Shown one piece after another: positions 48,101 to 60,236 of a DNA stretch of 64,000 nt (the stretch's first letter is position 1; each line of letters opens with the position of its first letter). A program made the position numbers and the translations under genes. Below the pieces are notes generated by a model that saw only the letters and a list, made by a program, of their open reading frames with translations, was not told the origin of the DNA and did not search any database. The stretch is from Hevea brasiliensis. Taxonomy: Eukaryota; Streptophyta; Magnoliopsida; Malpighiales; Euphorbiaceae. The DNA lies in contig NC_079496.1 of NCBI RefSeq assembly GCF_030052815.1, positions 72,653,652 through 72,717,651 of the forward strand, written 5' to 3'.

Positions 48101-48197
48101 CCTCCCCGACCATAGGGAGTTAGAATCACATCGAAGATGGCCCTATCGGATTAGTCTTGCATAGTTAGTGAGATAAAGAATGATTTGTGAGATACAG
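45149..48197 (+). repeat. 3' LTR of element B, left part
   Basis: Matches 22918-25946 closely; ends in GAGATACAG where A2 begins. tacag (48193-48197) is A2's target duplication. Confidence 0.93.
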
Positions 48198-51100
48198 TGT
48201 AACACCCTCCCGATAACCACTCCGTACATCCTACTGTTCCGGTGACCGGTGTCGGTCCGGACAGCTAGAACGTCCGGAAAAATATTTAAACTAAAGTCAG
48301 GAACCCTAATTAACTCAAATATTAATAAGAAAAATTTAGTAAAAATTTTAAAAATAAAATACAACTGAGTCAAACGAGCCGGTGCCCAAGCAATGGGTCA
48401 CCGGAGGGAAGTTGCGGTTCTCGCAACGAGGAGCCCTAGACCCGGGGGAAAAATTATAAAATAATTTTTGGGACTCCAGAGAAGGGTAATTGAGGTTCCC
48501 ATGGCATTAGAATGCCAAGAAAATACCTAGAAAAATTTTTCAATCGGTACAGACGATTTTGACCCGTTAAGCCAAACGGAGGGCATTTTGGTCATTTCGC
48601 CTTCCGAGGTGATTTTTGGCCGACTTGTCCAGTTGAGTAAATAATTAATATGACATAAAATATGAAGAAATATTGCTAGAAATTAAATTAAAAATGAGTA
48701 GTGGAGGAAAGAAAAGAAAAATGCAACAAATGCAAATTATGACCTCAAAGTGATGTCATTAAGGAAATGTGGACCAATCACAAATAAGCCATCCTTTGAC
48801 TAACAAGTTAAAGAGATAAATGAAGACTAATGAGACCAAAAATCAGCTGCTCTTCTTCTCCTTCTTCTCCACCAAAAACGTGAACCCTTCCTTCCACCCT
48901 CCATTGGAGCTCAATCAAGCAAGCTTGATTTCCTACCTTGTCTCACCATAAAATCCTAACCTAGCTTCACTAAAACTTGCCTAGCACCTTGCTAAAGCCT
49001 TTGGCAGCCAAGAAAAGCCAAGAAAGTGAAGGAATTGCTTGGGAAAATTCTGCCCAAACAAGGTTAGTGCATATATACAATTAAAGCTTTTAAATTCTAT
49101 GTTAGAGACTTGGAATAAGTAGGAATTTATAACTAAAATGAATGAAATCTATGTCTATCCATGCCCTAAGTTTTGGCAGCCCTATTGAATGAAAAGGTAT
49201 GAGTGTTTTGATGGACTTAAAGTGGACTAGATATCAAGATTAAACCATGTATGCATGTGATTATTGAAAGAGATAGTTAATTAAAGCATGTTGTGAAAAA
49301 TTCATATGGAAATTAGGGTTTGGAAAGGTGAAAGTGTGAATTGGCTTAGGAAATTATTAGGGCACATTGTAATGGTCAATTAGTGACCATTTTAGATATG
49401 TTGACCATAAATGGGACTGAAAAATGCTATGGCAAAGTGAGGTGAAATCTGCCCTATGGACAGCAGCATAGGGACTGAAATTTCAGTCCCTTTGCACTGC
49501 CATAACTTGGGCTGTGCTTGTCCAATTGATGTTTGGCCAATTGGACATGAAACTAGGCTTATAATGGCACATTTTTGCTGAAGAAACCATGCCCGAAAGA
49601 CCAAAGCAAAAGGGTCAAAACTCAGCCACAATCCGGAACCCTGAAACTGCCTCTGCAGAATTTGACAAAATGAACAGTAACTGTTCATTTGGCCATAAGT
49701 CACTGTATATTTGGTCAATTGGTCTGAAATTTTTACAGCAACAAGTTAAGACATAGACAAACAACTTTCATGAAGGAACCTACCCCAAATTATGGCCAGA
49801 ACCCAGTCAACCAAGTGACTCAAGTCACTGTTCATGCACTGTAGATATGGTAAAATTCTGCAGACTGCATATCCGGACAGCCTAGGTTTTTGAGCCATAT
49901 CTGGAGCTACAAAACTCCAAATGGAGTGATTCAAAAAAGGAAATTCAACTAGACAAAATAAGGAACAACTTTTATGTTTTACATTTCTTCAAATTCCAAC
50001 AGTAACAGTGTCCAATGGAACAGTGAAGTTATGGTACAAAATCTGAAAAATCTGCTCCTTTGGTTTAATGCTTAGAAATGGTAAAAACACTTAATGCCAA
50101 CAAGTTTTAAACACCAAATGTGGTATGTTGGGAGTGCCAAAGTTGATGTACACATTTTTATTCTAAAAGTCAACATTTTTGTTGACCAATGATGAATAGT
50201 AACACCAAAAAAAAATTGAAATTCACAATTGACAAATTTAAGAGTTTCAAATGCCCTAGTATACCTAATAAGATTGGTTTGGATAGTTTGGCATGCCAAT
50301 AGGGTTCAGTTAGCAGTACTGCACATGGCAAAAATGCCATTCTGTGATTTCATGGCTTTTAGCCATTCTGACTTTGTATTGAGACTTGGCCTTGTGCGGA
50401 TATTATTCTGACTTGTTAGCCGCTGTTACATTACGGGAGATACGTATGTGACCGATGGTGTGACGGCCCGAGGTACTAGGTACCCGGTGCGGTTACCCGT
50501 TATCGATCCGATGCGTCTAGTGTAGGTTACTGGGGGCAACCAAATGAATAAAAGTGAATAGAGTTAATGAATTAATGAATATACCAAAATCAAACAAAGA
50601 AAGCATACACTTTGCATACACATTTATTTTCTTGCCAATTTCTTCTATTATATTATTGCACCACTAAGCATTATTGCTTAGCACGTTGCTTTTGCCACGC
50701 GTAGGTACTGGAGATTCCGATCGTGAGCCCAGTAGACCACGCAGTGGGTGAGTCCATCGGCAGTTACGCTCGATTATGCGTGTCACCTCACTACTGCGAT
50801 TGCATCGGTAGGGCACTAGGTGTCATTTTGTCATTTTGATATTTTGTAGCAGATTTGTATTTTCTCATATGTATTTGAACTCATGTAATATATTTTGATG
50901 TTTATGTAAATAATGAAAGTTATGACTATGAATGCAAGATTTGAGCATTTATTTATTGCTTGTATATGAGATATGGATTTTGTGAAATGAATAGGTTGTT
51001 TAAAGATTATAATGAAAAATTGTTGAAATTTTGATATTGATTTTTGTTATTATATTGAAGTTGAGAATTAATGATTTTTTATATTGGAAGTTTTTTTAAC

Positions 51101-51322
51101 AGTTCAAGAACAGTTTTCTCCATTTTTAGCGGTACTCATGGATTTTCTTTAAAATTTTCGGAACCTTCAATGTATGATACTTTTGATGAATCGTTTAAAT
51201 AAATTGTATTTCATAAATTATATGCAAAAGCATTGTCTAAATTAATTGAGGAATATTAGAGTGTGCCGGTACACTGTGGCATTACTTACTCAGTATACTA
51301 TACACGGGTAAGGGGTGTCACA
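48198..51322 (+). repeat. 5' LTR of A2 (3.1 kb)
   Basis: TGTAACACCCTCCCGATAACC (A1: CCCAGTAGC) ... GGGGTGTCACA. Same modules as A1's LTR; double hairpin 50664-50701. Blocks near 50490-50800 differ from the 3' LTR at almost every CAG/CTG. Confidence 0.94.
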
Positions 51323-51327
51323 TTTAG

Positions 51328-51338
51328 TGGTATCGAGC
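51328..51338 (+). other. primer-binding site of A2 with one base missing
   Basis: TGGTATCGAGC: the A of the CAG in TGGTATCAGAGC is absent. This fits the CAG to CG pattern seen throughout this block, so it may not be a true mutation. Confidence 0.8.
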
Positions 51339-51446
51339 ACGGTTAGGCGCTTCGGGCCTAGATTGAGTCCATACCATGCATTGCATATGTAAGAGTCGAG
51401 GTGACACTAACGCAGATCTGTTTATCTTTCTTATTTTGAATAGGAT

Positions 51447-53330
51447 ATGGATCCTTCATCTCGAGAGCCGTTGAGGAGGAAGTGGAGAGTCATGCTCCAC
51501 TGCAGCAGTGAGACTGGGGCATGAGAGAATCTGCTCCGCCACTCAAGCGAGCTCGCCACCTCCCTGTGCCATGTTCCAACAAATGGCCGACTTCTTCGCA
51601 TGCATGGTGGGGTAATGCCAGACCACCACCACCACCACCAGCTCCACGCAGGTCACACTGGAAAGGTTAAGAAAATTTGGGGCGTGGATTTCTATGGCAA
51701 GAGAGAAGATGACTCATTGCGTAGAATTGGTTGAGCAGGCAGGCAGAGTCTTGAAACAACTTCACCGCAATCTAGAGCAAAACCTGGAAGTCGCCATCTC
51801 TTTCTTGCAAGATGATGCTTATGAGTGGTGGGACACAGTTGTCGATGAAGTGCAAATAAGTCAGAACTTGGGATTTCTTTCTCTCGAATTCAAGAAGAAG
51901 TATGTGGGTCTTGTATACCTAGAAGAGAGAAGAAGGGAATTTATTAACACGAGGCAGAGACAAATGTCGGTGGCGAATATGAGAAAGAATTTGTCCGATT
52001 AAGCCGCTACGGAAGGGAGATAGTCCCAAATGAAGTGAAAGATGCAAGAGATTTGAAGAGGGACTAAATGATAACATCAAGATCCACTCACCGCCTTGGG
52101 AATCACCGAATTTACCAAGTTAGTGGAAGCTGCCATAAAGGTTGAAAAAGTGAGAATTAGTGAGTGGACTAGAAGAGAGAGACAGAAGAGGGATCGGTCG
52201 GTCTAGTTCGGCTCTGCATCGAGGAAGAAGTTCAAGGGTCCTCTGCACAAAGTTCAGCTCACACAGGCTGTGGCCGTGGTCACCTCAGGGCCCAGCCACG
52301 CTCACCCCTAGGAGAGGTCACCACACCATCGTGGGCGCTCTGTGGATGGGGTTCGAGGACCAGCCCGGCATCTTCTCGCTGTCCACACCATCAAAGATGG
52401 CATAAGGGGGAGTGTTGGAGAGTGATCGGTGCTCGCTTGAGGTGTGGGTCAACAGAGCATCGGTTGAGGAACCGCCCACGCAGAACTACTACATTCGACA
52501 CAAGCAGCATGCACTGCCCCGCCCACCAAGGGGTAGAAGGTCCGTAACCAAGCGGTGGGACCATCACAGAGGCTCGCAGACCGAGCCGCAGAGAGGCGGA
52601 TAATGTGCCACCGCCGTAAATTATGCCCTGAGAGCTCAGGAGGAGCAAGATGCCCCGGACGTCATCAGGGGTACGTTCTCCCTCTACAATACTCCTGTGC
52701 ATGCATTGGTGGATCCAGGATCCACTCATTCATACATCTGCATCAATCTACCCGTAGAAAGGGGGATACTGGTAGGGGAAAGTGACCAAGACATTCTGGT
52801 CACTAATCCATTAGGCCACAGTGTAGTGGTGAACAAAGTATACAAAGGTTGCCCGTTGAGGATTCAGGGGTATGAATTCTTGGCAGACTTGATTGAGTTG
52901 CCCTTCCATGAGTTTGACGTGATTTTGGGAATGGACTGGTTGTCACGTCATCAGGCAATAGTTGATTGCAAATTGAAGAGGATTTCTCTAAAAACTCCGG
53001 AGGGTAATGAGATCACTGTTGTGGGTGAAAGGACAGATTTCTTGTCCAATGTCATCTCAGCCACAGTTGCAAGAAGAATGATGAGAAAAGGCTGTGAAGC
53101 CTACCTAGCACATGTGGTGGATACTAGGCAGGCTAAGCCAAACTTGAGTGACATACCCACAGTGAGAGACTTCCCAGAAGTATTTCCTGAAGAGTTGCCT
53201 GGTTTGCCACCAGAAAGGGAAGTCGAGTTTGCTATTGAGACACTGCCGGGTACAGCACCCATTTCCATTGCTCCTTATAGGATGGCACCCACTGAATTGA
53301 GGGAGTTGAAAACTCGCCACAAGAGTTCTT
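51447..53330 (+). pseudogene. gag and protease of A2
   Basis: It begins MDPSSRE at 51447 with no stop at codon 6, unlike A1. The gag text is recognisable throughout (LQDDAYEWWDTV, LEFKKKYVGLVYLEE, zinc-box remnants near 52380-52480) but is broken by many 1-2 base losses, nearly all where A1 has CAG or CTG. From 52697 protease is open and normal: [47 protein letters not shown], then the RT run-in to ELKTRHKSS, where the frame is lost again. Confidence 0.88.
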
Positions 53331-54690
53331 TGGATAAGGGGTTCATACGCCCAAGGTGTCACCATGGGGAGCTCGGTCTTGCTTGTAAAGAAGAAGGATG
53401 GGACTTTGAGGCTATGTATTGATTCTGCAGCTTGAATAAAGTGACGTGAAGAACAAGTATCCGTTGCCTAGAATTGTTGATCTGCTTGATCACCAAGGGA
53501 GCAGGAGTATTTTCTAAGATTGATCTCGGATCGTGGGTATCATCACCGAGGGTGAAAGATGTAGATGTGCCCAAGATCGCATTCAGACCGGTATGGGCAT
53601 TATGAGTTTCTCGGTGATGCCCTTTGGCCTAACAAATGCACCAGGCGTTCATGGACCTTATGAACCGTATCTTCCATCCATACCTAGATCGGTTCGTAGT
53701 GGTTTTTATTGATGACATTCTCGTGTACTCCAAGACCAGGAAGAACATGATGAACATTTGAGGATTGTTACGCAAACCTGCGAGAAAAGAAGTCGTATGC
53801 TAAGTTGTCCAAGTGTGACTTTTGGTGAATGAGATTGCATTCCTTGGACACATAGTGTCACTGATGGGATTAGGTGGATCCCAAGAAAATAGAAGCGATG
53901 ATGGGATGGAAGCCTCCGAGAAATAGAACTGAGGTCAGAAGCTTCTTGGGGCTAGCTGGGTATTACAGAAGATTTGTGAAGGGATTTTCCCTAATAGCTG
54001 CTCCAATGACCAAGTTGTTACACAAGAATGTCAGATTTGACTGGAATGACAAGTGTCAGACCAGTTTTGAGAAATTGAAGGCTATGTTGACAGAGGCACC
54101 AGTGTTAACACAGCCAGTGTCCGGAAAGGACTTTGTGGTCTATAGTGATGCCTCACGTAATGGGCTAGGGTGTGTATTGATGCAAGAGGGGAAGGTGGTC
54201 GCCTATGCTTCCGTGCGATTAAGGCCACATGAGCGTAACTACGCTACCCATGATCTAGAGCTTGCGGTAATTATCTTCGTGATCAAGATATGGATTCATT
54301 ACTTGTATGGTGAAAAGTGCTATATTTACACTGACCACAAAAGCCTGAAATAATTGCCAACCCAGAAGGAGCTCAACCTTAGACAGAGGCGATGGATTGA
54401 GTTCCTGAAGGATTATGACTGTGTAATTGACTACCATCCTGGGATGGCAAATGTAGTTGCTGATGCTTTGAGCAGAAAGTCCATCACAGCTTTGAGATCA
54501 TTGAATGCCCGTCTATCCTTGGTTCGAGATGGAGCTATTTTGGCTGAGTTGCAAGTGAGGCCAAACCTGCTACAGCAGATATTAGATGGGCAAAAGGTAG
54601 ATGAGAAGCTAATGGCTATTGTGAGCAAGATTTCAGAGGGAAAAGCAACTGATTATGAGGTGAAAGCAGATGGGTGTCTCAGATTATAAA
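53331..54690 (+). pseudogene. reverse transcriptase and RNase H of A2
   Basis: 53331-53870 is RT with many small frame breaks (KKDGTLRLC, the GHYEF / [10 protein letters not shown] region and the FIDDI region are readable piecewise). From 53874 the frame is good: [45 protein letters not shown], then TAA at 54351-54353 (A1 has TAT), and [16 protein letters not shown] to ADALSRKS. The block 54210-54290 shows altered residues ([23 protein letters not shown]) where A1 has [14 protein letters not shown] and ALKIWRHYL. Confidence 0.88.
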
Positions 54691-56097
54691 GGAAGACTGT
54701 GTGTACGGATGATTGGGAATTGAAGGCCAGTATTCTAAAAGAGGCACACACCAGTGTATATGCTATGCACCCAGGAAGTACAAAGATGTACCATGATCTG
54801 AAACTCCAGTATTGGTGGCCTGGTATGAAGAGGGATATAGGTGACTATGTGACTAAATGTTTGACATGTCAGCAAGTCAAGGAAAAACACCAAGTTCCAT
54901 CAGGTTTGCTACAGCCTATACGCATACCTGAATGGAAATGGGATCGGGTCACCATGGATTTTGTAAGTGGGCTACCTCTCACCCTAAGAAACATGATGCG
55001 GCATGGGTGATAGTTGATAGATTGATAAAGTCAAGACACTTTCTCGCGATTAGGACTGACTACTCACTGGAGAAGTTAGCAGAATTGTATATCAGTGAGA
55101 TAGTTAGACTGCATGGAATTCCACTTTCCATCATATCTGACCGAGACCCAAGGTTTACATCGAGATTCTGGAAGAAGTTGCATGAATCCTTGGGTACACA
55201 ACTCCATTTCAGCACAGCTTTCCATCCTCAGACGGATGGGCAATCAGAAAGAGTAATCCAGGTAAGCAATTGAAACCCATGAAATTGATACAAATGTTGA
55301 ACTGAAATGATAATAATAACATGAAATATATGTCAGGTCCTTGAGGATATGCTGAGGAGTTGTGTCATTGAGTTTGAGGGAAGTTGGGATAGATACCTCT
55401 CACTGGCAGAATTTGCATACAACAATAGCTACCAAGCTAGCATTCAAATGGCCCCATATGAAGCGCTGTATGGGAGAAAATGTAGAACTCCAGTGTGCTG
55501 GACTGAATTGGGAGAAGACAAACTGGTAGGACCAGACCTGGTGAAACAGGCTGAGGAAAAAGTGAAATTAATCAAAGCCAACTTAAAGGTTGCCTCAGAC
55601 AGACAAAAATCTTATGCCGACCTGAAGAGAAAAGAAATAGAATATGCGGTTGGCGAAAAAGTGTTCCTCAAGGTGTCACCATGGAAGAAAGTGTTGAGGT
55701 TTGGAAGAAAAGGTAAGTTGAGCCCTAGGTTTATTGGCCCATATGAAGTTATTGAACGTGTGGGTCCAGTGGCCTATAGGCTAGCTTTACCACCAGAGCT
55801 GGACAAGATCCACAATGTGTTCCACATGTCTATGCTCGTAAGATATCGCCAGATCCTTCACATGTCATCTCCAGAGAAGAAATTGAAATACGGCCGGATT
55901 TGACATATGAAGAAGAACCTCTACGGATCTTGGCTCGGGAAGTGAAAGAGTTGAGAAACAAGCAAATTCCATTGGTGAAAGTGCTTTGGAGGCACCACAA
56001 CACCGAGGAGGCAACTTGGGAAAGTGAAGAGTCGATGAGGCAACAGTTCCCTCAACTGTTTGCATCAGGTAAATTTCGAGGACGAAATTTAAATTAG
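54691..56097 (+). pseudogene. integrase and chromodomain-like tail of A2, with intron-like insertion
   Basis: HHCC domain ([12 protein letters not shown] ... [12 protein letters not shown]), TMDFVSGLP, a frame break near 54990, [29 protein letters not shown], then the 75-bp insertion (55262-55336) and an open 184-codon stretch from 55349 ([22 protein letters not shown] ... FIGPYEVIERVGPVAYRL). A frame break near 55845 precedes the tail 55900-56097 (VKVLWRHHNTEEATWESEE, GKFRGRNLN). Apart from these breaks the integrase has none of A1's four stops. Confidence 0.9.
55262..55336 (+). other. intron-like insertion in integrase (A2), best-preserved copy
   Basis: CAG|GTAAGC at the left, TATATGTCAG|GT at the right, exactly 75 bp, phase 0, AT-rich, with an in-frame TGA after three codons. 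Flanking codons join to SERVIQ-VLEDML. Both splice sites match plant consensus; 75 bp is at the low end for plant introns. Confidence 0.78.
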
Positions 56098-56108
56098 AGG
56101 GGAAGAGT
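56071..56108 (+). other. inverted repeat plus polypurine tract, A2
   Basis: AAATTTCG / AGGA / CGAAATTT (56071-56090), then AGAGGGGAAGAG (56096-56107), then T and the 3' LTR. Confidence 0.82.
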
Positions 56109-59100
56109 TGTAACACCCTCCCGATAACCCCGTCGTACATCCTACTTGGTGATCGGTGGCCGGTCCTGACGCTAGAACGTCCGGAAAAATATTTAAACTA
56201 AAGTCAGGAACCCTAATTAACTCAAATATTAATAAGAAAAATTTAGTAAAAATTTTAGAAATAAAATACAACTGAGTCAAACGAGCCGGTGCCCAAGCGA
56301 TGGGTCACCGGAGGGAAGTTGCGGTTCTCGCAACGAGGAGCCCTAGACCCGGGGGAAAAATTATAAAATAATTTTTGGGACTCCAGAGAAGGGTAATTGA
56401 GGTTCCCATGGCATTAGAATGCCAAGAAAATACCTAGAAAAATTTTTCAATCGGTACAGACGATTTTGACCCGTTAAGCCAAACGGAGGGCATTTTGGTC
56501 ATTTCGCCTTCCGAGGTGATTTTTGGCCGACTTGTCCAGTTAGTAAATAATTAATATGACATAAAATATGAAGAAATATTGCTAGAAATTAAATTAAAAA
56601 TGAGTAGTGGAGGAAAGAAAAGAAAAATGCAACAAATGCAAATTATGACCTCAAAGTGATGTCATTAAGGAAATGTGGACCAATCACAAATAAGCCATCC
56701 TTTGACTAACAAGTTAAAGAGATAAATGAAGACTAATGAGGACCAAAAATCAGCTTCTCTTCTTCTCCTTCTTCTCCACCAAAAACGTAAACCCTTCCTT
56801 CCACCCTCCATTGGAGCTCAATCAAGCAAGCTTGATTTCCTACCTTGTCTCACCATAAAATCCTAACCTAGCTTCACTAAAACTTGCCCTAGCACCTTGC
56901 TAAAGCCTTTGGCAGCCAAGAAAAGCCAAGAAAGTGAAGGAATTGCTTGGGAAAATTCTGCCCAAACAAGGTTAGTGCATATATACAATTAAAGCTTTTT
57001 AAATTCTATGTTAGAGACTTGGAATAAGTAGGAATTTATAACTAAAATGAATGAAATCTATGTCTATCCATGCCCTAAGTTTTGGCAGCCCTATTGAATG
57101 AAAAGGTATGAGTGTTTTGATGGACTTAAAGTGGACTAGATATCAAGATTAAACCATGTATGCATGTGATTATTGAAAGAGATAGTTAATTAAAGCATGT
57201 TGTGAAAAATTCATATGGAAATTAGGGTTTGGAAAGGTGAAAGTGTGAATTGGCTTAGGAAATTGTTAGGGCACATTGTAATGGTCAATTAGTGACCATT
57301 TTAGATATGTTGACCATAAATGGGACTGAAAAATGCGACGGCAAAGTGAGGTGAAATCTGTCCTATGGACAGCAGCATAGGGACTGAAATTTCAGTCCCT
57401 TTGCACTGTCATAACTTGGGCTGTGCTTGTCCAATTGATGTTTGGACAATTGGACATGAAACTAGGCTTATAATGGCACATTTTTGCTGAAGAAACCATG
57501 CCCGAAAGACCAAAGCAAAAGGGTCAAAACTCAGCCACAATCCGGAACCCTGAAACTGCCTCTGCAGAATTTGACCAAATGAACAGTAACTGTTCATTTG
57601 GCCATAAGTCACTGTATATTTGGTCAATTGGTCTGAAATTTTTACAGCAACAAGTTAAGACATAGACAAACAACTTTCATGAAGGAACCTACCCCAAATT
57701 ATGGCCAGAACCCAATCAACCAAGTGACTCAAGTCACTGTTCATGCACTGTAGATATGGTAAAATTCTGCAGACTGCATATCCGGACAGCCTGGGTTTTT
57801 GAGCCATATCTGGAGCTACAAAACTCCAAATGGAGTGATTCAAAAAAGGAAATTCAACTAGACAAAATAAGGAACAACTTTTATGTTTTACATTTCTTCA
57901 AATTCCAACAGTAACAGTGTCCAATGGAACAGTGAAGTTATGGTACAAAATCTGAAAAATCTGCTCCTTTGGTTTAATGCTTAGAAATGGTAAAAACACT
58001 TAATGCCAACAAGTTTTAAACACCAAATGTGGTATGTTGGGAGTGCCAAAGTTGATGTACACATTTTTATTCTAAAAGTCAACATTTTTGTTGACCAATG
58101 ATGAATAGTAACACCAAAAAAATTGAAATTCACAATTGACAAATTTAAGAGTTTCAAATGCCCTAGTATACCTAACAAGATTGGTTTGGATAGTTTGGCA
58201 TGCCAATAGGGTTCAGTTAGCAGTACTGCACATGGCAAAAATGCCATTCTGTGATTTCATGGCTTTTAGCCATTCTGACTTTGTATTGAGACTTGGCCTT
58301 GTGCCGGATATTATTTACAGCTTGTTAGCTGTTCTGTTGCACACCGGGAGATACGTATGTGACCGATGGTGTGACGGCCCGAGGTACTAGGTACCCAGTG
58401 CCAGTTTACCCGTTATCCAGTCCAGTCGTCTAGTGTAGGTTACTTGGGGCAACCAAATGAATAAAAGTGAATAGAGTTAATGAATTAATGAATATACCAA
58501 AATCAAACAAAGAAAGCATACACTTTGCATACACATTTATTTTCTTGCCAATTTCTTCTATTATATTATTGCACCACTAAGCATTATTGCTTAGCGCGTT
58601 GCTTTTGCCACGCGTAGGTACTGGAGATTCCGATCGTGAGCCCAGTAGACCACAGACTGGGTGAGTCCATCTGACAGTTCTGCTCAGTGTCTGTGTCACC
58701 TCACTACCTGCAGTGCATCGGTAGGGCACTAGGTGTCATTTTGTCATTTTGATATTTTGTAGCAGATTTGTATTTTCTCATATGTATTTGAACTCATGTA
58801 ATATATTTTGATGTTTATGTAAATAATGAAAGTTATGACTATGAATGCAAGATTTGAGCATGTATTTATTGCTTGTATATGAGAAATGGATGTGGAGAAA
58901 TGAAAAGGTTGTTGAAACCTGAAACTGAAAAATTGTTGAAACCTTGATATTGAGTTTTGTGATGATATTGAAGTTGAGAATGAATGAATTTGTCTATTGG
59001 AAGTGTTTTTAACAGTTCAAGAACGTTTTCTCCATTTTTAGCCAGTACTCACTGGGATTTTCTTTAAAATTTTCGGAACCTTAAATGAATGATACTTTTG

Positions 59101-59240
59101 ATGAATGGTTTAAATAAATTGTATTTCATAAATTATATGCAAAAGCATTGTCTAAATTAATTGAGGAATATTAGAGTGTGCCGGTACACCAGGTGGCATT
59201 ACTTACTCTGGTATACTATACACGGGTAAGGGGTGTCACA
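56109..59240 (+). repeat. 3' LTR of A2 (3.1 kb)
   Basis: Partner of 48198-51322. The first 70 bp are disturbed (the TGTTCCGGTGACC module is partly lost) and 59014-59019 reads GAACGT where the 5' LTR has GAACAGT. The block at 58400-58720 keeps the CAG/CTG triplets that the 5' LTR lacks. Double hairpin 58577-58614. Confidence 0.94.
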
Positions 59241-60236
59241 TACAGCATGGTTTTTGAGCTACAGCATGGTTTTTGAGATACAACATGGTTTTGAGATAAA
59301 GATTGATTTTTGAGATACATAATGATTTTTGAGATACAGAATGGCTTTTGAATGGTAAAGAATTGTGATTTCAATTATGGTTTATGTATAATTGATTTTG
59401 TTGGAATTACTTAAATGGTTAGTCATGATTTGATAAATTGAATTTTGTGATCAAAGTAATTTATACAAATGATTTACATTATTGGCAATGAATATTTTGA
59501 GTTTTGGAATTTTATGAGTATTCAGATTTCCAAATTATTTACTGTAAATTTTGTCAATGTATATTGTACTATGTTTTAAATTATAGTTGTGCACCACTGA
59601 GTTCACCACTCAGCGATAGCTTTGTATGTTGTCGCAGGTAAGAAGAGCATAGAGCAGTGAGTAAGTTTCCTTGAAGACACTTTCAGATAAGCTCCAGGTA
59701 TATTATAGGTATACCCATGTACATAGGTCTGATGTATGCATGTAATAATATGTATGTAAATTATTTGAGCAGTTGTAAATTAAAATTGTACATTGAAGTT
59801 GTAAAGTGAATTATGAGTTATTTTGACTTGTAAAATTTGTATTATATTTCTTTTATCTCATCCTTTGAAAATACTGAAAAACTATTGTGGATTGAGTTGA
59901 GAAAAATATTGTGTTGAATTTTGTTGGAGTTAAGATTGGGAAAAATCTTGAAGTGCTTTTTACAGGTTTTCTGAAGGACTGTTTTATCCAAAATACTGAT
60001 GGCACTCTGCCAAAATTTTTACAGAAATTCCAAATAAGTCAAATGTGTTAGTTCTATCACTTCAGTTCACAAAAGTTTTTAACACCTGTAAATAGTGCTC
60101 ACCACTGTGAAAGAAGTAAGAAAAGTTTTTAAAATCCCTTGTAGTGTATTTAATGGGTTATCAGTAGACGGAGTTGATAATTCATTAGGTATACTACGGG
60201 ATCATGTCATGCCTTACAGAGGGGTAAGGCGTGACA
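59241..60236 (+). repeat. 3' LTR of element B, right part
   Basis: Continues B's LTR after A2 (matches 25942-26939), starting inside the tandem repeat and ending GGCGTGACA. Double hairpin 59597-59634. Confidence 0.93.

Larger units (their letters stand above)
48198..59240 (+). mobile_element. Ty3/gypsy element A2 (Tekay-like), structurally complete, 11.0 kb
   Basis: 5' LTR 48198-51322, PBS 51328-51338, gag-pol 51447-56097, PPT 56096-56108, 3' LTR 56109-59240, target duplication tacag (48193-48197 and 59241-59245). Same family as A1. Over about 1.7 kb in the middle of the LTRs I count roughly ten differences by eye, fewer than between A1's LTRs. In several blocks (48198-48260, 50400-50800, 51100-53900, 54210-54290, 56120-56180) it differs from A1 or from its own other LTR mainly at CAG/CTG. 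Confidence 0.95.
22918..60236 (+). mobile_element. Ty3/gypsy element B (Tekay-like), internally deleted, hosts S1, A1 and A2
   Basis: 5' LTR 22918-26939; internal pieces 26940-27188, 31377-32405 and 43482-45148; 3' LTR 45149-48197 and 59241-60236. The target duplication ttgta (22913-22917 and 60237-60241) lies within C's 3' LTR, whose 5' partner reads AGCTTGTAAATATGC uninterrupted. Most of the capsid and all of RT are missing, so B is a deletion derivative that also suffered three later insertions. Confidence 0.92.

Noticed and set aside
50400..54300. A-to-I RNA editing as cause of CAG to CGG in A2
   Set aside because: Editing would give A-to-G on one strand only; here T-to-C at CTG is as common and many sites have deletions or added bases.
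55262..55336. The integrase insertion as a sequencing artefact or random insertion
   Set aside because: Three independent loci have it with identical length and position, and the protein is exactly restored by its removal.
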